NCBI GenBank assembly: GCA_022360275.1
Contig: JAKSDC010000018.1
Coordinates: 1 to 24,213 of the forward strand
From: Chlorobiales bacterium
Lineage (GTDB): Bacteria > Bacteroidota > Chlorobiia > Chlorobiales > Chlorobiaceae
Length of the DNA stretch: 24,213 nt
Direction of reading: 5' to 3'
Made by a program: the position numbers and the translations under genes. Numbering within the stretch: position 1 is the first letter of the stretch; each line of letters opens with the position of its first letter. Under the pieces are notes generated by a model, which saw nothing but the letters and a program-made list of their open reading frames with translations, was not told where the DNA came from and did no database searches. Of this stretch, positions 8,886 to 15,718 are shown in pieces.

Positions 8886-10139
8886 ATGGATATTCTCGAC
8901 AAGCTGAAAATACTTTCGGGTTCGGCCCGTTACGATGCTTCGTGTGCGTCGAGCGGCAGCAGCAGAAACGGAGGAGAGGGTACGCTCGGGAATGCATCCA
9001 CGGGGGGTATCTGTCATTCGTGGGCAGATGACGGACGTTGTATTTCTCTCCTGAAAGTGCTGTTGTCCAACGACTGCCGTTACGATTGCTCGTATTGCGT
9101 AAACCGCTCTTCGAATCCGGCACAGCGAGTTTCTTTTACTGTTGAGGAGCTTGTTGAGCTTACGATCAGGTTTTACCGGAGAAATTACATTGAGGGACTC
9201 TTTCTCAGTTCGGCAGTCATGCGGAGTCCCGATTACACGATGGACCGGATGGTGGCAGTTGTGAAACGGCTTCGTGAAGAAAAGAAATTTTTCGGCTACA
9301 TACATATGAAAGTTATTCCGGGGTGCAGCACGGAGCTGGTGCGCCAGGCAGGTCTCTATGCCGATCGTCTGAGCGTGAATATCGAGCTGCCTTCCGGGGA
9401 TTCGCTGAACAGGCTGGCGCCGCAGAAACAGAAGGAATCGATTCTCAAGCCGATGGGTTTTCTCGGTGATGCAATCAGCGCAAACCGTCTTGAGAGAAAG
9501 AAAAGCCGCGGGGCTCCCCGCTTTTCACCTGCAGGACAGAGCACACAGATGATAATCGGTGCAAGTCCCGAGTCGGACTACAGGATTCTTCGGCTTTCAC
9601 AGGGATTGTATAAAAAAATGAACCTGAAACGGGTGTATTACTCGGCTTACGTACCGGTTAACAGCGATAAACGGTTGCCGGTCCTTGCCGAACCTCCGTT
9701 GAATCGTGAACACCGTCTCTACCAGGCTGACTGGCTCCTGCGCAATTACGGGTTCAGCGCTGACGAAATCCTTTCGGAAGAACATCCTTTCCTGGACGAG
9801 CATCTCGACCCGAAAGCGGCTTGGGCACTTCGTCATCCGGAGTTTTTCCCTGTTGACGTCAACCGGGCCGACTATGCCGCACTGCTGAGAGTTCCGGGAG
9901 TCGGCGTAACCTCGGCAAAGCGAATCGTTGCAGCGCGCCGCTATGCGGTGATGACGCCTGACGGGCTGAAAAAGATCGGAGTAGTCATGAAGCGGGCAAG
10001 ATATTTTATCACCTGTTCCGGCAGACCGGTTGAGCGGTTGTTTGAGAGGCCGGTACTTATCCGCCAGAAACTCCTTGCAGCCGAAACCATCCCCGCTCAG
10101 CAGCCTCTAAAACAGCGCCAGATAAGCTTGTTTCAGTGA
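8886..10139 (+). CDS. Putative DNA modification/repair radical SAM protein with C-terminal helix-hairpin-helix
   Basis: A radical SAM enzyme of the group often encoded next to, or fused with, uracil-DNA-glycosylase-like partners (TIGR03916-like). The 417-aa protein has the iron-sulfur motif CRYDCSYC (Cys64, Cys68, Cys71; CX3CX2C), preceded by a Cys-containing segment GGICHSWADDGRCISLLK that is a family hallmark. A TIM-barrel region follows (GLFLSSAV near 115, NIELPSGDSLNRLAPQK near 176). Residues about 325-360 hold a helix-hairpin-helix, VNRADYAALLRVPGVGVTSA, of the type that binds DNA. The cytosolic reaction is unknown; a role in DNA base modification or repair is inferred from family and partner. 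The partner DUF4130-type gene lies 440 bp downstream, separated only by the inverted-repeat-bounded four-helix-bundle cassette. The stop codon TGA is inside the left repeat arm. Confidence 0.86.
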   Translation: MDILDKLKILSGSARYDASCASSGSSRNGGEGTLGNASTGGICHSWADDGRCISLLKVLLSNDCRYDCSYCVNRSSNPAQRVSFTVEELVELTIRFYRRNYIEGLFLSSAVMRSPDYTMDRMVAVVKRLREEKKFFGYIHMKVIPGCSTELVRQAGLYADRLSVNIELPSGDSLNRLAPQKQKESILKPMGFLGDAISANRLERKKSRGAPRFSPAGQSTQMIIGASPESDYRILRLSQGLYKKMNLKRVYYSAYVPVNSDKRLPVLAEPPLNREHRLYQADWLLRNYGFSADEILSEEHPFLDEHLDPKAAWALRHPEFFPVDVNRADYAALLRVPGVGVTSAKRIVAARRYAVMTPDGLKKIGVVMKRARYFITCSGRPVERLFERPVLIRQKLLAAETIPAQQPLKQRQISLFQ

Positions 10140-10157
10140 CGAGTAACAAGTGACGAG
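10134..10157 (+). repeat. Left arm of inverted repeat bounding the four-helix-bundle cassette
   Basis: A 24-base arm starting CAGTGAC and ending TGACGAG. It matches the reverse complement of 10552-10575 at 21 of 24 positions. It overlaps the stop codon of the radical SAM gene (TGA 10137-10139). Internally it is built from GTGACGAG / GTAACAAG-like units, so it is also a short tandem array. Confidence 0.8.
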
Positions 10158-10179
10158 ATAATGTAGACTCCGATTTGCT

Positions 10180-10542
10180 ATGAACTCTCATAAAGACTTG
10201 ATTGTATGGCAGAAATCCATGTCGTTTGTAGAAGAAATTTACAACCTTACCAAAGGTTTTCCCGATGAGGAAAAGTATGGCCTTACAGCACAGTTAAGAC
10301 GAGCATCGGTTTCCATACCCTCAAATATTTCAGAAGGAGCAGCACGTCACGGAAAGAAAGAATTCGGACATTTTCTTTATATGGGACTGGGATCTGTAGC
10401 TGAAGTCGAAACACAGTTGGAACTTGCCCGGCGTCTTCATTTTGCCTCCGATTCAGCAGTTAACTGTCAATTACAAAAAATCACTGAAATAAGACGAATG
10501 ATACAAGGGATGATTCGTCATCTGGATTCCGTTAAAGACTGA
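10180..10542 (+). CDS. Four-helix-bundle protein (S23 / 23S rRNA intervening-sequence family)
   Basis: A 120-aa protein of the TIGR02436 four-helix-bundle family, first known from intervening sequences in 23S rRNA genes and related to the Avd accessory protein of diversity-generating retroelements. Hallmarks are the opening HKDLIVWQKSM, the conserved turn RRASVSIPSNISEGAAR (residues 40-56) and the C-terminal helix ITEIRRMIQGMIRHLD. Here it is not inside an rRNA gene: it sits between two functionally linked DNA-metabolism genes, bounded by about 24-bp inverted repeats, and no reverse transcriptase or template repeat is nearby. No good ribosome-binding sequence precedes the ATG. The molecular function of stand-alone members is not established; a structural or nucleic-acid-binding role is the usual inference. 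Confidence 0.9.
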   Translation: MNSHKDLIVWQKSMSFVEEIYNLTKGFPDEEKYGLTAQLRRASVSIPSNISEGAARHGKKEFGHFLYMGLGSVAEVETQLELARRLHFASDSAVNCQLQKITEIRRMIQGMIRHLDSVKD

Positions 10543-10551
10543 TTCTCGTCA

Positions 10552-10575
10552 CTCGTCTCTTGTCACTGGTCACTG
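10552..10575 (-). repeat. Right arm of inverted repeat bounding the four-helix-bundle cassette
   Basis: Reverse-complement partner of 10134-10157 (21 of 24 matching). An additional CTCGTCA unit at 10545-10551 extends the array towards the four-helix-bundle stop codon. The arm ends 5 bases before the ATG of the downstream DUF4130-type gene, leaving that gene without a visible ribosome-binding site. Confidence 0.8.
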
Positions 10576-10580
10576 CAACA

Positions 10581-11312
10581 ATGAACCTTTACCGTTACGA
10601 TGGGACAACCGAAGGTCTTTTTTCGGCAATTGACCATATTCTGCGGCACGAAGACGACCCGCAGGAGGTTGATTTGAAACCGCGGCAGCAGACACTGTTC
10701 GATGAAGGGCTGTTTATCGCTACGAACGCCGAGCGGTCGGATATCCTTGTACGAAGATTTTCGGCGGCATACCCGGAAAATGCGCGGCAGGTGATGTATG
10801 TTGTACTATCCGAGAAGGAGGAAATGGAGACCAGGCTGCTGCAGTACATCAATCTGGTATCCCTTTACGGGAGCCGGATAGAGGCTCACCTTACCCATCC
10901 GGCGGTTCACGCCGTTCATTTCCTTGCCCGCAAGGTTGCCCGCGAAGTGCATCGCTTCAAAGGGATTCTTCGCTTCGCCATGCTCGAAGACGGAAGCTAC
11001 CTTGCCAAAATGGAGCCCGACTTCAATATCATTCAGCCGTTGTCACGGTTCTTTACCCGCAGGCTGCGGACCCAGCAATGGTTCATCTATGACGTGAAAC
11101 GTTCGCTTGTTTCGCAGTGGGACGGAAAAAAACTTGATTTCGGTACCCTTGAATCCTTCCGTTCGCCCGAGCTTCCCGAGGAGGAGCAAGAGGTGCAGCG
11201 GCTCTGGAAAGCCTTTGTTGCACACATCGCCATTCCCGAAAGAAAGAATCCTGATCTTCAGCGGTCATTCATGCCGATGAAGTATTGGAAGTATCTGATA
11301 GAAAAAGAATAG
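10581..11312 (+). CDS. DUF4130 / TIGR03915-type DNA-metabolism partner of the radical SAM protein
   Basis: A 243-aa protein of the family encoded beside radical SAM DNA-modification proteins and, in other genomes, fused to a uracil-DNA-glycosylase domain. Hallmarks: the opening NLYRYDGTTEGLFSAIDHIL; the middle part with VHFLARKVAREVHRFKGILRF and AKMEPDFNIIQPLSRFFTRR, typical of DUF4130; and QQWFIYDVKRSLVSQWDG towards the C-terminus. There is no appended glycosylase domain, so this is the short form. The start at 10581 is chosen because the family begins MNLYRYDG; an in-frame TTG at 10560 would add 7 residues encoded by the inverted-repeat arm. Biochemical activity is unknown; action with the radical SAM protein on DNA is inferred from the consistent pairing. 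Confidence 0.83.
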   Translation: MNLYRYDGTTEGLFSAIDHILRHEDDPQEVDLKPRQQTLFDEGLFIATNAERSDILVRRFSAAYPENARQVMYVVLSEKEEMETRLLQYINLVSLYGSRIEAHLTHPAVHAVHFLARKVAREVHRFKGILRFAMLEDGSYLAKMEPDFNIIQPLSRFFTRRLRTQQWFIYDVKRSLVSQWDGKKLDFGTLESFRSPELPEEEQEVQRLWKAFVAHIAIPERKNPDLQRSFMPMKYWKYLIEKE

Positions 11313-11448
11313 GATTAGTCGCGACGCTTCTTCGGGGCGCTCAAACGTGAGTCTTTTCCAGTTGTTTTTTGCGCTGAAATCGGGAAGTTGGGCGGTTTTT
11401 TAAATATCTTGGGAAAGGTTGTCTGTAAAAGCTTGGAAATGAACGCAG

Positions 11449-12354
11449 ATGGGGCAAAAAACAAGAAATGCCGTTATCGAGGAAGGGATTCGATCAGCCG
11501 CTACCCGGATGGTCGATCAGGACAGGATCTGGTCGCGGTACAGCAGCGACAAGGTCGATATCGGTGAGCGGCTGGCAGCAGTGATACGAACCCTGTCCGC
11601 GGCGGCTCCTCTTGCAAAAAAATTGCGGGCACTGTCGATCGGGTCGAGTAACGAGCCGCAGTTCAGGATTCTTGAAACGGCTTTCCGGGGCGGGCTTTAT
11701 CTGTTCGATATCGATCAAAAAGCCCTCGACAGGGTTAACGAGCGAGTTCGCCGTCAGAACACCGGACATGTGACGACTATTCAGGGTGACTACAAGCAAG
11801 CGTTTTTCGATCCCGGTCATACGAAAACTTTTTTTCAAAGGCCGCTCAAAAGGAAGAAAGTGGATCTTGTTACGCTGCACCATTCGCTCTACTACTGCCG
11901 TGAAAAGGAGTGGAGCAGGCTTTTTGAAAATATCTACCGCTACCTGCTTGCCAGCACAGGAGCCATTCATGCTGTCATGATGGCGGCCGAGAGCAACAAC
12001 CCGATGACGACAACCTGGCTGTACAATCATTTTGCCGGCAAGTATTTCGGCGTGCGTAACGACCAGAGCCTGTTGACCCTGAAGAAGCAACTCGGAGAGA
12101 TGCCGCTTTTCAGGGACGCTCAGATTATTCTGGCACCGAGCAGAGTCGAGTTTTATGTGAGTGATTTCAGCAAATTCATGGAAGTGATATGGATGATCCT
12201 GCTCTACCCTGATGTCCATCGCTACAACGACGAGCAAATCGAGGAGATCGTGGCCTTTGTTTATGATCGTTTCTGGAGCCGCAAGGAGCCGCTGCTGCAG
12301 ACCCAGCACCATCTGGTTCTCTACCGGGGTATTGACTTCAAGGGGTTGTTATAA
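11449..12354 (+). CDS. Class I SAM-dependent methyltransferase, substrate unknown
   Basis: A 301-aa protein with a degenerate Rossmann methyltransferase core. Motif I is LRALSIGSSNEPQFRIL (near residues 59-75), the acidic end of strand 2 is LYLFDIDQKALDRVNERV (near 83-100), a GDY follows strand 3 (near 113) and VDLVTLHHSLYYC (near 138) matches the strand 4/motif IV region. The C-terminal third is unusual for the fold and ends HHLVLYRGIDFKGLL. No signal peptide or membrane segment is seen. It is the last host-type gene before the prophage control region, which begins within about 165 bp of its stop codon. The substrate cannot be read from the sequence. Confidence 0.7.
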   Translation: MGQKTRNAVIEEGIRSAATRMVDQDRIWSRYSSDKVDIGERLAAVIRTLSAAAPLAKKLRALSIGSSNEPQFRILETAFRGGLYLFDIDQKALDRVNERVRRQNTGHVTTIQGDYKQAFFDPGHTKTFFQRPLKRKKVDLVTLHHSLYYCREKEWSRLFENIYRYLLASTGAIHAVMMAAESNNPMTTTWLYNHFAGKYFGVRNDQSLLTLKKQLGEMPLFRDAQIILAPSRVEFYVSDFSKFMEVIWMILLYPDVHRYNDEQIEEIVAFVYDRFWSRKEPLLQTQHHLVLYRGIDFKGLL

Positions 12355-12520
12355 GCACGCAGCAGGTTCTGGAAACCTGTGAAAATGACACCAAGGAACT
12401 TAAATGGTTGTTTTCTTTTGAGTTGTTTGGGCTGGTCGCTTACAGATGTTCTTTTCCAAAACCTCAACTTTTCCCCATGTTTCCGGAGAGCATTCGCATT
12501 TGGTTGTAGAAAACATCCTA
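12355..12520. other. Host/prophage junction region, probable left end of the element
   Basis: A non-coding stretch between the last host gene and the minus-strand repressor gene. A Mu-type element normally places its left terminus and transposase-binding sites just outside the repressor, so the terminus should be here or very close. I see TG-starting candidates and weak repeats (GATGTTCTTTTCC on plus, GGATGTTTTCTAC on minus) but no pair convincing enough to fix the end. The right end is outside the window. Confidence 0.4.
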
Positions 12521-13060
12521 TTACTTTTGCCTGAGATCGCGGATGAGGCGAATCACTACAGCCACGATATCGGCTTGCCCTCCCATATAGCGTGAAACAG
12601 CAGGAACATCATTTTCAATTCTCAGAACCAGATCTCCCGGTTTTGGTGTCGCGTCATCGTCAAGTATGAGCATATCGCCTTCTTCTATTCCTTCCACACA
12701 CATTTTGGAGCCGAGTGCCATGGTCATGCCTTTTTCGGGCGGCATTGCGTATAAGCCGGAATTTTTACGGGCCAAACCGTTCGGATATTGTTTTTGGACA
12801 CGTTCAAGAGCTTTTGAATAGCTTTTTAATTCCTCGTCATTACTACACATTTCACCTTCGCCTGTTCTGGCCCATTCTGGGTTCAGGCCATGAGGAATCA
12901 GATTGATTATGATTTTTCGGGGGTCTGAACTTCCTCTCAAATATCTGTTTGCATTCTGCGGATGAATCCCTACAGCACGGGAAAAATCCGCCTTTGACCA
13001 GCCTTTTGATTTTATGAAGCTTTCCAGACGGGTGGCTATTTCCTCGTTTTTGCTAATCAA
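12521..13060 (-). CDS. CI-like prophage repressor (XRE helix-turn-helix)
   Basis: A 179-aa DNA-binding repressor expected to hold the transposase operon silent. The N-terminal helix-turn-helix SKADFSRAVGIHPQNANRYL occupies residues 22-41. It is followed by LNPEWARTGEGEM (59-71), the signature that trails the DNA-binding domain in CI/Bac_CI_repr proteins. The C-terminal part (115-158) resembles the S24 fold, IEEGDMLILDDDATPKPGDLVLRI, but the Ser-Met motif position reads Lys119-Met120 and the catalytic Lys position reads Ser156, so self-cleavage looks impossible. The start codon is TTG, since no ATG precedes residue 71, and no ribosome-binding sequence is seen; a leaderless transcript is conceivable. 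It diverges from the Ner-like gene across a shared operator. Confidence 0.83.
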   Translation of the reverse strand: MISKNEEIATRLESFIKSKGWSKADFSRAVGIHPQNANRYLRGSSDPRKIIINLIPHGLNPEWARTGEGEMCSNDEELKSYSKALERVQKQYPNGLARKNSGLYAMPPEKGMTMALGSKMCVEGIEEGDMLILDDDATPKPGDLVLRIENDVPAVSRYMGGQADIVAVVIRLIRDLRQK

Positions 13061-13063
13061 AAT

Positions 13064-13106
13064 GATTTTAATTTGTTTGCAATTACAATCTTTTTGATTA
13101 TAATTG
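13064..13106. promoter_or_regulatory. Divergent operator region with inverted repeat and extra half-site
   Basis: CAATTACAATC (13080-13090), five T, then GATTATAATTG (13096-13106) form an inverted repeat matching at 10 of 11 positions. A further similar half-site, GATTTTAATTTG, lies at 13064-13075. The dyad overlaps the -10 box of the rightward early promoter, so binding would block early transcription. The CI-like repressor and the Ner-like protein are the obvious ligands; this assignment is an inference. Confidence 0.72.
13077..13104 (+). promoter_or_regulatory. Early sigma70-type promoter of the transposase operon
   Basis: TTGCAA (13077-13082), a 16-base spacer and TATAAT (13099-13104) point to the Ner-like gene and MuA. 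The -10 is a perfect consensus and lies inside the right arm of the operator dyad. The expected start of transcription, near 13111, gives a leader of about 37 bases. Confidence 0.7.
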
Positions 13107-13147
13107 AGATGTGCAAGATAAATTCAAGATAAAAAAAATCAATCAGT

Positions 13148-13357
13148 ATGAAGGGGGTCGATCTGCGAAGCTATCCTTATAGGGGAATACTTAAGGAGAT
13201 ATCTGACGAAACGGGAGTCGATGTCAGTGTTATTCACAAGGCACTGTTCAAGCGAAAGTCGCCCAGTCCTGAGCTTGCAGCTCTCTTCAATCGCAAACTG
13301 CAAAAACGGAGAAGAGAGGTCAGGAAATTCAAGCGTTCAATTCGTCAGATTGTATGA
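13148..13357 (+). CDS. Small Ner-like DNA-binding regulator
   Basis: A 69-aa basic protein at the Ner position of a Mu-type element: first gene of the early operon, opposite the repressor. The segment GILKEISDETGVDVSVIHKALFKRKSPSPELAALFNRKL reads as a helix-turn-helix, followed by a very basic tail KRRREVRKFKRSIRQ. Its TGA stop overlaps the transposase start as ATGA (13354-13357), so the two are translationally coupled. No clear ribosome-binding sequence precedes the ATG. In Mu, Ner represses the early and repressor promoters; the same role is likely here but is inferred from position and size. Confidence 0.65.
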   Translation: MKGVDLRSYPYRGILKEISDETGVDVSVIHKALFKRKSPSPELAALFNRKLQKRRREVRKFKRSIRQIV

Positions 13358-15528
13358 GTTTTGTTGAGAGACCCCATTCAGGAGTTCCTGCCTTGTGCGT
13401 CAAAGCCGGGAACCATCGCGGGAACCGTTCAAACAATGTTCCTTCCCGGTCTAACGGATGTGAGGACAGCGGATTAGCAAACCGGTATATATGGCTTACA
13501 GTTAAAGAAGCCGGGAAACTGTTGGGGATTACTGACAGGGCGGTTAAAAAGAATTGCAAAAATAAAAAATACGTCACCGAAATGGTTCACGGAAACGGTG
13601 GCAAACAATATAGAATACTACTTTCATCGTTGCCCAAAAAGGGGCAGATGAACTGGAGAAAGGAGCAGTTGAGTGTTTTTGACCAGGAGGTTCTCGGGGT
13701 GTCCTCTTCATCGATTGATTTAACGAAGTTGCCAGAGCTTTATTTGCAGGCACCTGATTATAATCGTCGAAAATACGATAAATACTATCCTTTTTTTCAG
13801 TCGGTTGGTTTTTTCGAGGACTTGAAGCTTCCCCGATTGAGTGAACTTAAAGAACTCATTATACACTGGAACAAGGAGCATGCCGTGTATCCAGTAGGTT
13901 TGAAATCGGTATACAAGCTGGCAAAGGAGTTAAAAGAAAAGGGGGTAGATGCTTTTTTCGGCGGGTACGGTCAGAACCGGGGAAAACATTGGTCCTTTGC
14001 GGATTTAAAGAAGCAGGGGCTTGACCGTGTAGTATTCGGGACATTCCGAAAAACATTTCTACAACCTTCAGCTCCATCAATTCGTGAATGCCGGGGGTTG
14101 GCTGCAGAAGTTGCTTTACGTGCCGGCTTTCCGCCCTCGGATAAGCTTCCCTCTGCTTCGGCATTTCTGAGAAGGTTGTATAGTGACCTGGAGCAGGAAT
14201 ATGGGGTATCCGGAACAGCAGCAGCATACCGGGCACGTTATGGCCTTGCAGCGTTCGAAAGGAAATACGGTCATTATCTGGATCGTGATGATAGCGATTG
14301 TCCTGCTGGATACGCATGGGTGTTCGATCATGCACAGCTTGATATCATGGTGAAATCGCCGGAGAGTGAACGTCTTGTGAGGTTCTGGATATCGGCTGTG
14401 CTGGATATGAGGTCGTGGAAGCTGCTTTACTATGTTCTTAAAACCTCAACACCAAATGCACAGGATGTCATTGACGTTTATCTTGGTGCCGTAGCCCGGT
14501 ACGGTGTGCCGAATACTGTATATCTGGACAACGGCAAGGATTACCGGTCGAAGGATTTCAGCGGACGAACACGCAAGGTTCGTATTGAGCACGATGAAAC
14601 GTGGATGAGATCGGTGCTGGGACAAACAGGTGTAGCAAGGGTTATTTTTGCTATCCCGTTCAATGCAAGAGCAAAAAGGATTGAACGATGGTTTTTAAAG
14701 CTGCACGAAGGGTTCGAGAGGATCTTGTGTAAAGGATACACAGGTACGAATACTTATGCGAGAACAGATGAACTGAAGCGGATTATCAAAAGAGGGGACG
14801 TGTTGGACTATGGTGACTTTATCATGATGCTGGATCTTTTCATCGACGATCTAAACAACAGGAAAACGGACAAACAAAGTAAACTGCATGGGCTGACTCC
14901 TGATGAGGCCTTTTCAAAGTTTCTTGAAGAGCGTCCGATGCTTGATGGGGAAGTGCTGATTTCGCTGATGGGATGTACAGGAAATTCAAGAAAAATCGGG
15001 CGCAATGGATACGAAGACGTAGAGGTGTCGAAACGCATAGGGTATAAGGCCTTGTATTGGGGGCCGTGGATGTCTGTATGGAAAGGCAAGAAAGAAACGG
15101 TGTATCCAAGGCGCAACCTGATTCAGCCGGAAAAGGCGTATTTCTTCAGTGGTGGCACGCATGAGTTTCTGGGGATTGGTTATCTGGATTTTTTCCGCGT
15201 GCGATCTCTTGCAGAAACAGCAGAAGAACAGCGGGCACTGAGTGAAGCATGGGCTTCGGTTAACGGTGAGCGTAAGCTTGTAAAACATGCAATTGAGGCG
15301 CCGTCGTCAGGGTTGAATGGTTTGGATGTGTTTCGGATGCGTCTTTCCGACCAAAAGGGGCTGCGGATTTTCAGGAATGGCAGTGCGAAAGAAACAAAAC
15401 CGTTGGAGTCCAGGAAGACGGGAACTGAAGGAGGTTGGTCAAGTATAGAAGAGCTGGACGAGTTGAACGAAAAGATGATCAGATCTGAAGCCCAGCGTAT
15501 ACCGGAAAGCGATGAGTGGGATGATTAA
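13354..15528 (+). CDS. Mu-type DDE transposase (MuA)
   Basis: Catalyses replicative and integrative transposition of the element; acts as a multimer on the phage ends. The 724-aa protein has a Mu-type winged-helix DNA-binding domain (residues about 45-100, WLTVKEAGKLLGITDRAVKKN) and a long linker/end-binding region. The RNase H-like core contains FDHAQLD (Asp325 or Asp330), YLDNGKDY (Asp392) and AKRIERWF (Glu444), in the usual D-D-E spacing. NRKTDKQSKLHGLTPDEAF precedes a beta-barrel-like segment and a C-terminal region that in MuA contacts MuB. The first 44 residues, before the DNA-binding domain, are low in recognisable structure. It overlaps the Ner-like gene by 4 bases and probably depends on it for translation. 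Confidence 0.93.
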   Translation: MSFVERPHSGVPALCVKAGNHRGNRSNNVPSRSNGCEDSGLANRYIWLTVKEAGKLLGITDRAVKKNCKNKKYVTEMVHGNGGKQYRILLSSLPKKGQMNWRKEQLSVFDQEVLGVSSSSIDLTKLPELYLQAPDYNRRKYDKYYPFFQSVGFFEDLKLPRLSELKELIIHWNKEHAVYPVGLKSVYKLAKELKEKGVDAFFGGYGQNRGKHWSFADLKKQGLDRVVFGTFRKTFLQPSAPSIRECRGLAAEVALRAGFPPSDKLPSASAFLRRLYSDLEQEYGVSGTAAAYRARYGLAAFERKYGHYLDRDDSDCPAGYAWVFDHAQLDIMVKSPESERLVRFWISAVLDMRSWKLLYYVLKTSTPNAQDVIDVYLGAVARYGVPNTVYLDNGKDYRSKDFSGRTRKVRIEHDETWMRSVLGQTGVARVIFAIPFNARAKRIERWFLKLHEGFERILCKGYTGTNTYARTDELKRIIKRGDVLDYGDFIMMLDLFIDDLNNRKTDKQSKLHGLTPDEAFSKFLEERPMLDGEVLISLMGCTGNSRKIGRNGYEDVEVSKRIGYKALYWGPWMSVWKGKKETVYPRRNLIQPEKAYFFSGGTHEFLGIGYLDFFRVRSLAETAEEQRALSEAWASVNGERKLVKHAIEAPSSGLNGLDVFRMRLSDQKGLRIFRNGSAKETKPLESRKTGTEGGWSSIEELDELNEKMIRSEAQRIPESDEWDD

Positions 15529-15572
15529 GAAGGAGGTGCCTTAAACATAACTTTAAACAGGAGGATGTATTC

Positions 15573-15710
15573 ATGGAACGTATCAGACGCTTTTTTTGGC
15601 GCTGGCTCCGACGTGAGCGTCAGTCAGACTGGTTGTTTCCCTGGGAGAAAGATGGGGGAAGGTATACGTCGTGTAAAAAGTGGAAAATGTTTGAAAATAT
15701 CGACGGCTGA
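15573..15710 (+). CDS. Small basic/aromatic peptide between MuA and MuB
   Basis: A 45-aa reading frame with a consensus AGGAGG eight bases before its ATG, the strongest ribosome-binding site in the early operon. The product starts MERIRRFFWRWLRRER, an Arg/Trp/Phe-rich amphipathic segment, and continues with WLFPWEKDGGRYTS. It contains one Cys and no membrane-length hydrophobic run. It sits 44 bp after MuA and 8 bp before the MuB GTG. I do not recognise it. Its position and signal argue that it is translated; it may bind DNA or membranes, or act on host functions, but nothing in the sequence decides. Confidence 0.6.
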   Translation: MERIRRFFWRWLRRERQSDWLFPWEKDGGRYTSCKKWKMFENIDG

Positions 15711-15718
15711 AATGCAGC

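Noticed and set aside
8801..9031. 76-aa frame starting just after AAGGAGGG upstream of the radical SAM gene
   Set aside because: The ribosome-binding-like sequence is too close to the ATG, the frame crosses the dispersed repeat and overlaps the radical SAM gene in another frame, and the product resembles nothing.
10180..10542. Diversity-generating retroelement suggested by the Avd-related four-helix-bundle gene
   Set aside because: No reverse transcriptase, template repeat or variable repeat target is visible in the flanking sequence; the stand-alone S23 family explains it.
11494..12312. 272-aa minus-strand frame opposite the methyltransferase
   Set aside because: It is the mirror of a gene with clear methyltransferase motifs; its translation has no domain features and no start signal.
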